DNA from: Anaerolineales bacterium UBA6663
Lineage (GTDB): Bacteria; Chloroflexota; Anaerolineae; Anaerolineales; UBA6663
Assembly: GCA_002455335.1 (NCBI GenBank)
Contig: DKKP01000132.1
Location: 284 to 18,035 of the forward strand
Reading direction: 5' to 3'
Length of the DNA stretch: 17,752 nt
In this document: in pieces, positions 1 through 6,477 of the stretch
Position numbering within the stretch: the stretch's first letter is position 1
Layout of the letters: every line of letters begins with the position of its first letter
Position numbers and translations under genes: made by a program
Notes under the pieces: model-generated
Told to the model about the DNA's origin: nothing
The model's database searches: none
The model's input: the letters and a program-made list of their open reading frames with translations, nothing else

Positions 1-1
1 C

Positions 2-85
2 GAGCCGCACGAAAGCCTTTTGCCCGAGGCTGTGGCAGCCGGCACACAGCCGTATCGCATCGTCGGGGCCATGGCCGGAGGATAG
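2..85 (+). CDS. C-terminal end of an unrecognised protein (partial)
   Basis: An open frame enters from the left edge and stops at TAG 83-85, leaving 27 residues that end in PYRIVGAMAGG. The composition looks protein-like and the codons mostly end in G or C. The other two plus-strand frames read as Arg/Cys/Pro-rich or Ser/Trp-rich shadow sequence. A 17-bp hairpin begins 8 nt after the stop, as expected for the end of a transcription unit. I do not recognise the family, and the fragment is too short to assign a function. Confidence 0.4.
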   Translation, partial: EPHESLLPEAVAAGTQPYRIVGAMAGG

Positions 86-92
86 ATAGGAT

Positions 93-128
93 GCGCTGCG
101 GGCGCTGCCCTGGCAGCGCCCGCAGCGC
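93..128 (+). terminator. 17-bp perfect GC-rich hairpin, probable terminator of the upstream gene
   Basis: Positions 93-109 are the exact reverse complement of 112-128, with only CT between them; in RNA the innermost pairs would open to form the loop. The arms are built of GCGCTGC and GGCAGCGC blocks. No T-run follows immediately; the nearest is T5 at 154-158. The hairpin lies between the stop at 85 and the ribosome-binding site at 159. A terminator is the simplest reading, but without a U-tract it could instead be an mRNA 3'-end stabiliser. Confidence 0.55.
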
Positions 129-169
129 CCGCCGTTGACCTTCACCTTTGTGCTTTTTAGGAGGACATC

Positions 170-592
170 ATGGCTGAGAACAAGACCCAACCTACCCGGG
201 CCAGCGTGAAAGCCTTTCTGGCGTCCGTCCCCAACCCAAAACGACGACAGGAGGGGCAAACGATCGCCGCGCTGATGGAAGAGCTCACGGGGTCTCCACC
301 CAAGATGTGGGGGCCCACCATCGTTGGTTTTGGGAGCTATCACTACAAATACGCAAGCGGGCGCGAGGGCGACTCGCCTCTGACGGGGTTCTCGCCGCGC
401 AAGGATGCGCTGACCCTCTACATCATGGGCGGGTTCGATACCTACGAGGCTTTGCTTGGGCAGCTTGGCAAGCACAAGATCGGCAAGGCCTGTTTGTACA
501 TTAAGTCACTGGAAGACGTCGATCTCAAAATCCTGAAGAAGCTAATCACGGCATCGGTCAAGCACATGCGCAAGACCCATCCCGAGCCCTGA
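170..592 (+). CDS. DUF1801 (YdhG-like) domain protein
   Basis: A 140-residue soluble protein with no signal peptide or membrane segment. The whole chain matches the DUF1801 pattern as I know it: an N-terminal helical part (VKAFLASVPNPKRR, then an EE/TG turn), a central PKMWGPTIVGFGSYHYKYASG strand region, FSPRKDALTLYIM, and a C-terminal lysine-rich CLYIKSLEDVDLKILKKLI part. The biochemical role of the family is not established. The start is well supported by AGGAGG at 159-164, five bases before ATG 170. It is the first gene of a co-directional trio with the DUF1579 gene, 23 nt downstream, and the AHSA1-PDZ-DinB gene. Small proteins of these families are often found near one another in soil and environmental bacteria, but no shared reaction is known. 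Confidence 0.85.
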   Translation: MAENKTQPTRASVKAFLASVPNPKRRQEGQTIAALMEELTGSPPKMWGPTIVGFGSYHYKYASGREGDSPLTGFSPRKDALTLYIMGGFDTYEALLGQLGKHKIGKACLYIKSLEDVDLKILKKLITASVKHMRKTHPEP

Positions 593-615
593 ATTCCGCT
601 GGTAAGGAGAATTTG

Positions 616-1065
616 ATGAGCATCCCCGACAGCCTCAAAGCCGCCCAGGGAAACTGGTCCGGCGAGGCACGTCTCCACTTGCACGAGGAGCCGATCCGCA
701 CTTCGCCCAGCCGGGCCAGCGTCGCACTGGTCGCGGGCGGCAAGTTTGCGTCGATCAGCTACGACTGGGTCTATGAGGGCGCTCGACAGGAGGGCCTGCT
801 CCTGCTCGGGCTCGAGTCTGCAGATGGCCCGGCCACGGCCAGCTTCATCGATTCCTGGCACATGGGCGACAAGTTGATGGCCTGCACAGGTTCAGCGGCG
901 AACGGCATTGTCATGGTTCGAGGCACCTATCAGGTCGAGGGCTATCCCGATTGGGGCTGGCGGATCGACGTCGCCAACGACCCGGCCTTGCGGGTGGTGA
1001 TGTACAACGTCTCGCCCGAGGGCGAGGAATACCTCGGTTTCGAACTCGACTTCCAGGGTCGTTGA
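616..1065 (+). CDS. DUF1579-family protein
   Basis: A 149-residue protein predicted to be a soluble beta-barrel. Features that match DUF1579 are GNWSGEARLHL near the N-terminus, a central GGKFASISYDWVYEGARQEG segment, FIDSWHMGDKLMACTG in the middle, and the C-terminal DWGWRIDV followed by VMYNVSPEGEE. The family is uncharacterised and is thought to bind a small ligand in a lipocalin-like barrel; that role is inference. ATG 616 is preferred because AAGGAGA (604-610) sits five bases upstream; TTG 613 lies just before it in frame. It is probably cotranscribed with the DUF1801 gene (23 nt upstream) and the downstream fusion gene (63 nt). Confidence 0.8.
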   Translation: MSIPDSLKAAQGNWSGEARLHLHEEPIRTSPSRASVALVAGGKFASISYDWVYEGARQEGLLLLGLESADGPATASFIDSWHMGDKLMACTGSAANGIVMVRGTYQVEGYPDWGWRIDVANDPALRVVMYNVSPEGEEYLGFELDFQGR

Positions 1066-1128
1066 CCCGGATCTGGACACCGGTCGCTCCGGACCGGTTC
1101 ATTGGCTGAGCAAGAACATGGAGGGATG

Positions 1129-2316
1129 ATGGCAACTGACGACATCCTGACCGTCGCCTACACCGTGCGGGGCAAGCCGGCCGAGGCCTTTCGGGCCTTC
1201 ACCAACGTCACGGCGTTGCGCGATTGGCTGTGCAATCTCGCCGAGGTCGAAGCCCGTTCGGGCGGGCGGTTTTTCTTCGCCTGGCAGGATGGGCACCAGG
1301 CCTGGGGTCGGTTCTCGATCTTCGAACCCGGTAAACGTTTGGCTTTCACGTGGCACCACGATGCCCAGCCCGCTGGCTCGACGGTCGAAGTCCGCCTGGC
1401 GCCGGCGAAAACCGGTACGCGCGTGACCGTCAAACACAGTGGCCTCGGTGACGCCGCCGGTGAGAATGGAGCGGCGTGGCGATCGGCGCTCGAGAACCTG
1501 GATTCGCTGCTGGCAGATGGGATCGACCTGCGCTACGCCCGTCGGCCGCGGCTGGGGATCTTCATCGACGAGTTCACGGCCGAGGCCGCCGCGCGGCTGA
1601 AGATCCCGGCGCGAGGGGTGCTGCTCGCGGGAACGGCCCCGGAAAGCGGCGCCGAGGCCGCTGGCCTCCAGAAAGATGATGTGCTCGTGACGTTCGACGG
1701 CGCCCCACTCGCCCACTTCAACGACCTGGCGCCGCTCGTCAGCCGTCGCAAGGCCGGTGACGCCGTGGCCGTCGACTACGTGCGCGGCGGAGAACGCCAC
1801 ACGACCACGCTCACGCTCGGCCACTTCCCAATCCCGAAGGTCCCGGCGACTGGAAAAGCGCTCGCCAAACTCGCGCGTGCGACCCACAGCCGGATCAACG
1901 CCGAGCTCGCCCGAAAGACACGGCGCCTGACCGAGGTCGATGCAGGCCGAGCGCCCAAGAAGGGCGAGTGGAGCGTCAAGCAACTCGTCGCCCACCTGAT
2001 CCTCACGGAGCGCGATCTACAGAGCTGGGCGGCGCAGATGATCAACGACCGAGAAGTCGGCGAGGACCTCGAGTACCGGCCCAACGTCTGCTTCCGCATC
2101 GACGCGCTTGTCGATCGGCTCAAGACGCTGCCGGCGCTGAGGCGCGAACTGGCGATCGCCCAGGAGGAGACCGCGCGGTTCGCCGAGCAATTGCCGCGCG
2201 ACTTCGTTACCGAGCGCAAGCACCTCTACCGGCGCTTCGCCGGCTGGATCGTCGAAGTCACCCCCGGCCACTTCGACCAGGAGCACGCCGAGCAACTCGC
2301 GGGATTAGTCAAGTAG
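1129..2316 (+). CDS. SRPBCC/AHSA1 - PDZ - DinB-like three-domain fusion protein
   Basis: A 395-residue cytoplasmic protein with three recognisable modules. Residues 1-130 are an AHSA1/SRPBCC fold (VRGKPAEAFRAFTNVTALRDWL, then GRFFFAWQDG and FTWHH). Residues about 140-232 are a PDZ domain (RLGIFIDEF, then the loop with SGAEAAGLQKDDVLVTFDG). Residues about 243-395 are a DinB-like helical bundle containing EWSVKQLVAHL and HFDQEHAEQL, where H289, H381 and H386 sit where DinB proteins keep metal-binding histidines. No signal peptide or membrane segment is seen. ATG 1129 is chosen because GGAGGG lies just upstream at 1120-1125. ATG 1126 is too close to that site, and TTG 1102 would put the site inside the gene. 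Single-domain AHSA1 and DinB proteins are common, but this combination with an internal cytoplasmic PDZ is unusual. The reaction and ligand are unknown. Confidence 0.8.
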   Translation: MATDDILTVAYTVRGKPAEAFRAFTNVTALRDWLCNLAEVEARSGGRFFFAWQDGHQAWGRFSIFEPGKRLAFTWHHDAQPAGSTVEVRLAPAKTGTRVTVKHSGLGDAAGENGAAWRSALENLDSLLADGIDLRYARRPRLGIFIDEFTAEAAARLKIPARGVLLAGTAPESGAEAAGLQKDDVLVTFDGAPLAHFNDLAPLVSRRKAGDAVAVDYVRGGERHTTTLTLGHFPIPKVPATGKALAKLARATHSRINAELARKTRRLTEVDAGRAPKKGEWSVKQLVAHLILTERDLQSWAAQMINDREVGEDLEYRPNVCFRIDALVDRLKTLPALRRELAIAQEETARFAEQLPRDFVTERKHLYRRFAGWIVEVTPGHFDQEHAEQLAGLVK

Positions 2317-2401
2317 TCTTGTCGTCAGGTAGTCGGGTAGTCAGAGGGTCGCGCATGCCCCGACTACCCGACTACTTGACTACCCGACTAACCGACCGAT
2401 C
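2306..2401. repeat. Inverted array of 8-bp units (TAGTCGGG / GACTACCC type) forming a long hairpin
   Basis: The left arm holds consecutive 8-mers TAGTCAAG, TAGTCTTG, TCGTCAGG, TAGTCGGG and TAGTCAGA (2306-2345). The right arm holds GACTACCC, GACTACTT, GACTACCC, GACTAACC and GACCGATC (2362-2401). Positions 2329-2342 are the exact reverse complement of 2362-2375. Pairing continues outward with a G-U pair and one mismatch to about 2321 and 2383, and an internal GGG/CCC can pair in the loop. The array overlaps the 3' ends of both convergent genes: the TAG at 2314 and the minus-strand TAG at 2382-2380. It could act as a bidirectional terminator or be a REP-like dispersed repeat. Confidence 0.75.
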
Positions 2402-2808
2402 CGCTCCGCCTGCTCTTCAAGCGATTTCAACATCTGCTGCTTGATCATGCCTTCGACGGCGGCGGGATAGGCGCCCGCCGGGATCTCCATGGAGAGGGTC
2501 AACTTTGTGCCTGGGCCATCAGGCTCGAATCGATAGATCGTCTCGACGGAATTGGGCACCCCAACGGTTTTGACGGCCCAGAGGCGGTTCGGCTCGAGGC
2601 CCGAGACCTGTAGTTGCGACTGGATCCGCTGCCCCATGACCTCGGTGGTGTACGTGTACGTCGATCCCAACACGACAGGTCCGGGGGGCGCGACGCGGGC
2701 TTCCTTGATACCGACCTGCCAGGCAGGATGGTTCGCGACGTCGATCACGTATGCGTAAACACGCTCGATGGGTTGCGCGATCGTGGTTGTGGTGGATAAC
2801 GTCGGCAT
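2380..2808 (-). CDS. SRPBCC family (polyketide cyclase/START-like) protein
   Basis: A 142-residue stand-alone SRPBCC protein. The N-terminal strand with TIAQPIERVYAYVIDVANHPAWQ is the family hallmark (PxxxVWxxxxDxxxxPxW type). It is followed by GSTYTYTTEVMGQRI, then YRFEPDGPGTKLTLSMEI and a long C-terminal helix ending EEQAERIGRLVG. These proteins bind hydrophobic ligands in a helix-grip cavity; the ligand here is unknown. The start is supported by AGGAG seven bases upstream of the ATG. The gene is convergent with the AHSA1-PDZ-DinB gene, whose first domain belongs to the same superfamily, and its stop codon lies inside the octamer repeat. No signal peptide is seen. Confidence 0.85.
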   Translation of the reverse strand: MPTLSTTTTIAQPIERVYAYVIDVANHPAWQVGIKEARVAPPGPVVLGSTYTYTTEVMGQRIQSQLQVSGLEPNRLWAVKTVGVPNSVETIYRFEPDGPGTKLTLSMEIPAGAYPAAVEGMIKQQMLKSLEEQAERIGRLVG

Positions 2809-2985
2809 CGGCTGGCTCCTGTGTCGCGGCAGATTGGCGGCGGAAAGCGCGTCTTGTTGAACGCGTCCTTCTGCCTTAACGCAACCACAGCTGCGATTGC
2901 CGGGCCGGAGCCCTATTCAAGGGGCGCTTGCACATCGCGCAGCCACGATCGCCGCGTGGGTCCGGCCAAGACGATCGGCACATCG

Positions 2986-3273
2986 CTATTCCCCGCCGCC
3001 ATCACCTCCACCATCACCGCCGTCGCCACAATCGCCATCGCCGTCGCTGTCGCAATCGCCGCCACCCGCCCCCGATCCACCGAACCACAAGTAGGACCCG
3101 TCGTCGGTCGAAGACGTTCGCGCCGATGCCCTTGTCGGACGGCCAGGCGGGTTGAAGACCATCAGCACAAGCCCGAAGAGGCTGACCGCGCCTCCCAACA
3201 ACGGCTGATTCGACCCGCTCAATACGGCACCTGACAGAAAAAGCAACAGGCCCGCAACCAGCTGCATGAACAT
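2986..3273 (-). CDS. Small two-helix membrane protein with Gly/Asp/Cys-rich tail
   Basis: A 95-residue hypothetical protein. Residues 4-19 (LVAGLLLFLSGAVLSG region) and 27-41 (GGAVSLFGLVLMVF) form two hydrophobic helices joined by a short loop. A polar stretch follows (NPPGRPTRASARTSSTDDGSYLWFGG). The last 28 residues are almost only Gly, Asp, Cys and Ser, with two cysteines. The upstream AAAGG lies ten bases before the ATG and is a weak ribosome-binding site; a second ATG is two codons in. On the plus strand the tail is a CCGCCATCACC-like simple-sequence tract (about 2989-3066), so tail length could vary by slippage. Plus-strand frames here are Arg/Pro/His-rich shadows. I do not recognise a named family; the tail resembles ones on other small bacterial membrane proteins of unknown role. 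Confidence 0.6.
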   Translation of the reverse strand: MFMQLVAGLLLFLSGAVLSGSNQPLLGGAVSLFGLVLMVFNPPGRPTRASARTSSTDDGSYLWFGGSGAGGGDCDSDGDGDCGDGGDGGGDGGGE

Positions 3274-3424
3274 GGCTCACTCGCCTTTCTACAAATATCC
3301 CTGCTGAGTTTACGTCGGACCGTCAATCGGGTTTCGTGACGATGGCGCGATTCGGCTCAAGGATTGTTGAGCTTTGAGGGTGGGTCACCAGGTCGGTCTG
3401 TCAGCCGAAAACGCGGAGCGGCTG

Positions 3425-3430
3425 TAAGAT
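3425..3430 (+). promoter_or_regulatory. -10 box (TAAGAT) of the YLDDRSDP-repeat protein gene
   Basis: TAAGAT lies six bases before ATG 3437, so transcription would begin at about 3437. That gives a leader of only about 15 nt carrying GGAGG (3442-3446) before ATG 3452, or a leaderless message if ATG 3437 is used. No convincing -35 hexamer is visible. Confidence 0.4.
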
Positions 3431-3451
3431 AGCCCCATGATGGAGGTTGGC

Positions 3452-4636
3452 ATGCGGATCCGCTCGCTCGTCCCGACCGTCGCGCTTGCGCTTGCGGCCT
3501 TGGCCTGCGCCCAGACCGAACTACCCGGCACGGCCACGCCTGCTCCCGCGAAGCCGCCCACCCAACCTCCCACGCCGACGATCGCATTCGTCACCGCAAC
3601 ACCGGCGAGCGATTCGCCTTCAGCCACGCCGACCGAGTGGTCGCCCGCCGAGTTGACCGCCACGGCCGAGCCGGCAGCAACGACCGATGCCGGCCCGACG
3701 GCGCAACCGACTGAGCCGCCACCGACAGCCGCCGCCCCAGACGCCCGCACGTACCTCGACGATCGCAGCGATCCGCGCGCGCTGGTCTGGTCATACGTCA
3801 ACGCCCTGGCCCGGCACGAGCCGTTACGCGCGCACGGCTACTGGCGTGACACCGCTGATCGTCCGGACTTCGCGGATCTCGACGCCGAGACGCTTGAGAT
3901 CATCGACGCCGCCGTTGAGGTCGGGCCGATCCTGGCTGACGCCGGGGCCGGCCAGCGCTACTTCGTCGTCCCGGCACTCATCACGTTCGCGCGTGGGGAC
4001 CGCGGAACGATGGAAGCCGATTGTTTCTACCTGCATCTTTCATCTCCCGATCTCCAGGCCGAGCCTCCGTTCCGTCCACTGGGCATCGAGCGTCTGGTGC
4101 GACGGCCGATCTCGCCGCAAGAAGACCCGGCCCAGGTGCTCGGCGAGGTCTGCCCGTCCGATGCCGGCGGCGCCTATGACCCACCAGCCGCGTACGACCC
4201 GGATGACATCGGCGCCGAGCGCTATCTCGACGACCGCAGCGACCCAACTCAGGTGCTGCGCTCGATGTTCAATGCGCTCAACCGGCGTGAATACGCGCGC
4301 GCCTACGGCTACTGGGACGCGCTCGATGCCGAGGCCCGCCCATTCGACGAGTTCGCAGACGGATATGAGAACACCCGGGCTGTCACCGTCGAGTTCGGTG
4401 AGATCGTGGCCGATGCCGGGGCCGGCCAATATCACTATCAGGCGCCCGTGATCCTGCGCGCAGAGACCACGACCGGCGCTGCGCAAGTGTTTGTGGCGTG
4501 CTATACCTTGCACATCTCCAACCCGAGCTTTCAGGCATCGCCGCCCTTCCAACCGCTGGCGATCCGCTCCGGCACAGCGCGCCAGGTGACCGAGGCCGAC
4601 GCCGCGGCTCGACTGAGCACCATTTGCCTGCCCTGA
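3452..4636 (+). CDS. Exported protein with two tandem YLDDRSDP domains
   Basis: A 394-residue protein with an N-terminal export signal (MRIRSLVPTVALALAALAC). C19 might be lipidated, but the lipobox ALAC is weak, and cleavage after ACA by signal peptidase I is equally possible. Residues about 21-98 are a Thr/Pro/Ala linker. Two homologous domains follow, about 101-236 and 258-394. Each starts YLDDRSDP and continues with an NAL-R-E--RA-GYW helix, an ADAGAGQ turn and a (C)-Y-LH-S strand, and each ends with a second cysteine (C191/C234 and C350/C392), suggesting one disulfide per domain. The fold is probably NTF2-like; this is inference and the function is unknown. ATG 3452 is preferred over 3437 because GGAGG (3442-3446) is five bases upstream and the signal peptide is then of normal form. 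The HEAT-like gene follows after 7 nt. Confidence 0.75.
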   Translation: MRIRSLVPTVALALAALACAQTELPGTATPAPAKPPTQPPTPTIAFVTATPASDSPSATPTEWSPAELTATAEPAATTDAGPTAQPTEPPPTAAAPDARTYLDDRSDPRALVWSYVNALARHEPLRAHGYWRDTADRPDFADLDAETLEIIDAAVEVGPILADAGAGQRYFVVPALITFARGDRGTMEADCFYLHLSSPDLQAEPPFRPLGIERLVRRPISPQEDPAQVLGEVCPSDAGGAYDPPAAYDPDDIGAERYLDDRSDPTQVLRSMFNALNRREYARAYGYWDALDAEARPFDEFADGYENTRAVTVEFGEIVADAGAGQYHYQAPVILRAETTTGAAQVFVACYTLHISNPSFQASPPFQPLAIRSGTARQVTEADAAARLSTICLP

Positions 4637-4643
4637 CATTGAC

Positions 4644-5186
4644 ATGGCCACCGACGTCGTCTTCATCGCCCAGTTGAGCGCGCGCGTCAGGCGGACCGAG
4701 CGCGGATATCGAGAGATCCGAAAAGCCGCCGACGAGGCGCGCGAGCGGCTGGCCACGCCGACGCGGCTCACGCTTGCCAAGCAACTGATCGCCGATCCGG
4801 CTCCGCAGGTTCGAATGCTCGGCGTCTGCATGCTGGGCGACCTCGCCCCAGGCTCGCAGCCGGCGCTCAAGCTGCTACGCGATCGGGTCAGCGCCGACGC
4901 CGACGAGCGGGTCCAGGCGATCCTGGCGATGGCCTTCGACACGTATTGCGCGGCGATCGGCTATGCCGTTGCGCTTCCGACCATCGATGCCTGGCTCGCG
5001 CACCGCAGCCCAAACGTCAGGCGCGCAGTCGCTGAGGGGCTGCGCATATGGACGCGTCGCCCTTACTTCAAGGAGAATCCCCTTGAAGCGGCAAGCCGGC
5101 TGAGCGCCCTGCGTCAAGACCCAAGCGAAGCCGTGCGCCAGGCCGCCGAGCTTGCCTTTCGTGAGATCGAGCCGGCCCACCGCTGA
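4644..5186 (+). CDS. HEAT-repeat-like (ALK-type helical repeat) protein
   Basis: A 180-residue, entirely helical, soluble protein. Helix pairs with the pattern of HEAT repeats are seen: QLIADPAPQVRMLGVCMLGDLA (about 50-70), DEADERVQAILAMAF-like (about 86-100), WLAHRSPNVRRAVAEGLRIW (about 117-138) and DPSEAVRQAAELAF (about 158-174). Similar helical repeats occur in DNA-alkylation-repair-like (AlkD/ALK) proteins and in scaffolds, but I see no decisive catalytic motif, so only the fold class is called. The gene begins 7 nt after the stop of the YLDDRSDP gene with no clear ribosome-binding site, so translation may be coupled. It is probably cotranscribed with that gene; no functional link is evident. 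Confidence 0.65.
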   Translation: MATDVVFIAQLSARVRRTERGYREIRKAADEARERLATPTRLTLAKQLIADPAPQVRMLGVCMLGDLAPGSQPALKLLRDRVSADADERVQAILAMAFDTYCAAIGYAVALPTIDAWLAHRSPNVRRAVAEGLRIWTRRPYFKENPLEAASRLSALRQDPSEAVRQAAELAFREIEPAHR

Positions 5187-5225
5187 GCCAGGCCATCGCA
5201 CAACGAGATATACGTGGGTTTCAGA

Positions 5226-6443
5226 ATGCCACACACCTTGCGTTTTTCGACCATGCGATCGACTGAGCCCGAGATGGCCCTGCTCCACGAAGTCCTGGCC
5301 GACTTTGAGTCGAAGTTCGCGCTCAAAGTGGAACTGATCGTCCTGGATTGGCCGACGGCCTGGGCGGAGATGCTGAAGTACGCCACGTACGGGGGCGGCC
5401 CGGATGTCTCGCTTGTCGGCACAACCTGGGTCTCACCGCTCTGTGGCATGCAGGCCCTGCGCCCCTTTGGGCCCGCCGAGTGTCGGCGTAATGGTGGATC
5501 GGACGCGCATCTCACATCGATCTGGAACGCCGGCGTCGTCGGTCAAAAGATCTGGGCGCTGCCCTGGCAGCTGGATACCCGGGTCCTCTTCTATTGGAAA
5601 TCGACGTTGCAACGCGCCGGGATCGACGAGGCAACGGCTTTTTCCGATCTCGAGCAACTGGAGCACACGGTGGCCGCGCTGGCGGCGCGGGGTGAGACGG
5701 CAATCGTGGGGCCAACCGTCGAGTCGACAAACACATTGCACAATGTGGCGTCGTGGGTCTGGAGTTCCGGCGGCGACCTGATGAGCCCGCAAGCCGATCG
5801 CGTGTTGTTTGATCAACCCGAATCATTGAAAGCGATCGAACGCTATTTTGCGCTTCATCGCAGCCTGGCCTCATCCCGGCTTTGCGAACAAAGCCGGGTC
5901 GGCATGCGGGCAGAAGAAGCGGATCAGGCATTTCTCGATCAACGGGCTGCAATCACAGTTAGCGGGCCATGGATCGTCAGCATCGCCGCATTGGTCGGAG
6001 AAGCCGTGCTCAACGACCTGGGGGTCGCGCCCTTCCCAGGCGTGCCCTACAACGGTGGAGGTAGCCTGATCATCTGGCAGCGTAGCCTTCAGGAAGTCGA
6101 GGCTACTGCGCTCATCAGTTACCTGACGGGGCCCGACGTCCAGCGCAGACTGAGCTCTGCTCGCGGGCAGTTACCCGCTCGGCTCGATGTGCTTGCCGAG
6201 ATGGGGGCAACGGGCGATCGTTTTGCGCGGGTGCTCAGCCAAAACGCCCTGCGTGGCCAGGCGCTGTCGAACCACTCGCTCTGGGGACTTGTCGAGGAAC
6301 GTCTCACCCGAACGCTTGGTGGAATGTGGCGCGATGTGCTTGACCCTGCGATGCCCGAACTGCGTTCGGTTGTTCACGGCCCACTGACCCGATTGGCCGC
6401 GCAGCTCAACACGACGCTCAATCGTAGCACCGGCACGCAGTGA
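5226..6443 (+). CDS. Family-1 extracellular-type solute-binding protein lacking a signal peptide
   Basis: A 405-residue protein whose whole length follows the SBP_bac_1 (sugar-binding) plan: LRFSTMRSTEPE at strand 1, LLHEVLADFESKFALKVELI, YGGGPDVSLVG, ALPWQLDTRVLFYWKSTLQRAGI (the usual hinge and WxVDT/LYYNK-like segment), GAWxWSxGGD-like VWSSGGDLMS, FLDQRAAITVSGPW (the GxxAMxxxGPW-like signature) and LGVAPFPGVP. Unlike normal members it begins directly at strand 1, with no hydrophobic signal, lipobox or Thr-rich linker. It therefore appears cytoplasmic. ATG 5226 is chosen; GTG 5214 adds only GFR-type residues and no signal. A TATACG at 5209-5214 could be a -10 box placing transcription start near the ATG. 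No permease or ATPase genes are near. It may be a ligand sensor or a degenerate transporter part. Confidence 0.75.
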   Translation: MPHTLRFSTMRSTEPEMALLHEVLADFESKFALKVELIVLDWPTAWAEMLKYATYGGGPDVSLVGTTWVSPLCGMQALRPFGPAECRRNGGSDAHLTSIWNAGVVGQKIWALPWQLDTRVLFYWKSTLQRAGIDEATAFSDLEQLEHTVAALAARGETAIVGPTVESTNTLHNVASWVWSSGGDLMSPQADRVLFDQPESLKAIERYFALHRSLASSRLCEQSRVGMRAEEADQAFLDQRAAITVSGPWIVSIAALVGEAVLNDLGVAPFPGVPYNGGGSLIIWQRSLQEVEATALISYLTGPDVQRRLSSARGQLPARLDVLAEMGATGDRFARVLSQNALRGQALSNHSLWGLVEERLTRTLGGMWRDVLDPAMPELRSVVHGPLTRLAAQLNTTLNRSTGTQ

Positions 6444-6465
6444 GCGGGCCGCGTCGCATGTGCCC

Positions 6466-6471
6466 TATAAT
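6466..6471 (+). promoter_or_regulatory. Consensus -10 box (TATAAT) abutting the RNase start codon
   Basis: A perfect TATAAT is followed by six bases and then ATG 6478. Transcription usually begins about 6-8 bases after the -10 box, so the mRNA should start at or next to the A of ATG, that is, leaderless. No -35 hexamer and no ribosome-binding site are seen. Confidence 0.65.
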
Positions 6472-6477
6472 GGCTGG

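Noticed and set aside
1099..1995. 298-residue minus-strand open frame opposite the AHSA1-PDZ-DinB gene
   Set aside because: Antisense shadow caused by high GC. The plus-strand product has three recognisable domains, whereas this frame is Arg/Gly-rich with no family features or ribosome-binding site.
2306..2401. Short tandem units considered as a CRISPR remnant
   Set aside because: Units are 8 bp and contiguous, with no spacers, and are arranged as opposed arms rather than direct repeats of CRISPR length.
2821..3234. 137-residue plus-strand open frame over the Gly/Asp/Cys-tail gene
   Set aside because: GTG start without a ribosome-binding site, low-complexity Ala/Thr/Ile and Arg/Pro product. 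The minus strand gives two clean membrane helices.
3687..4451. 254-residue plus-strand open frame inside the YLDDRSDP gene
   Set aside because: Ser/Arg/Thr-rich shadow in another frame. The chosen frame has a signal peptide and two homologous domains.
4040..4942. 300-residue minus-strand open frame spanning two plus-strand genes
   Set aside because: It crosses the boundary between the YLDDRSDP and HEAT-like genes and shows no domain or start signal.
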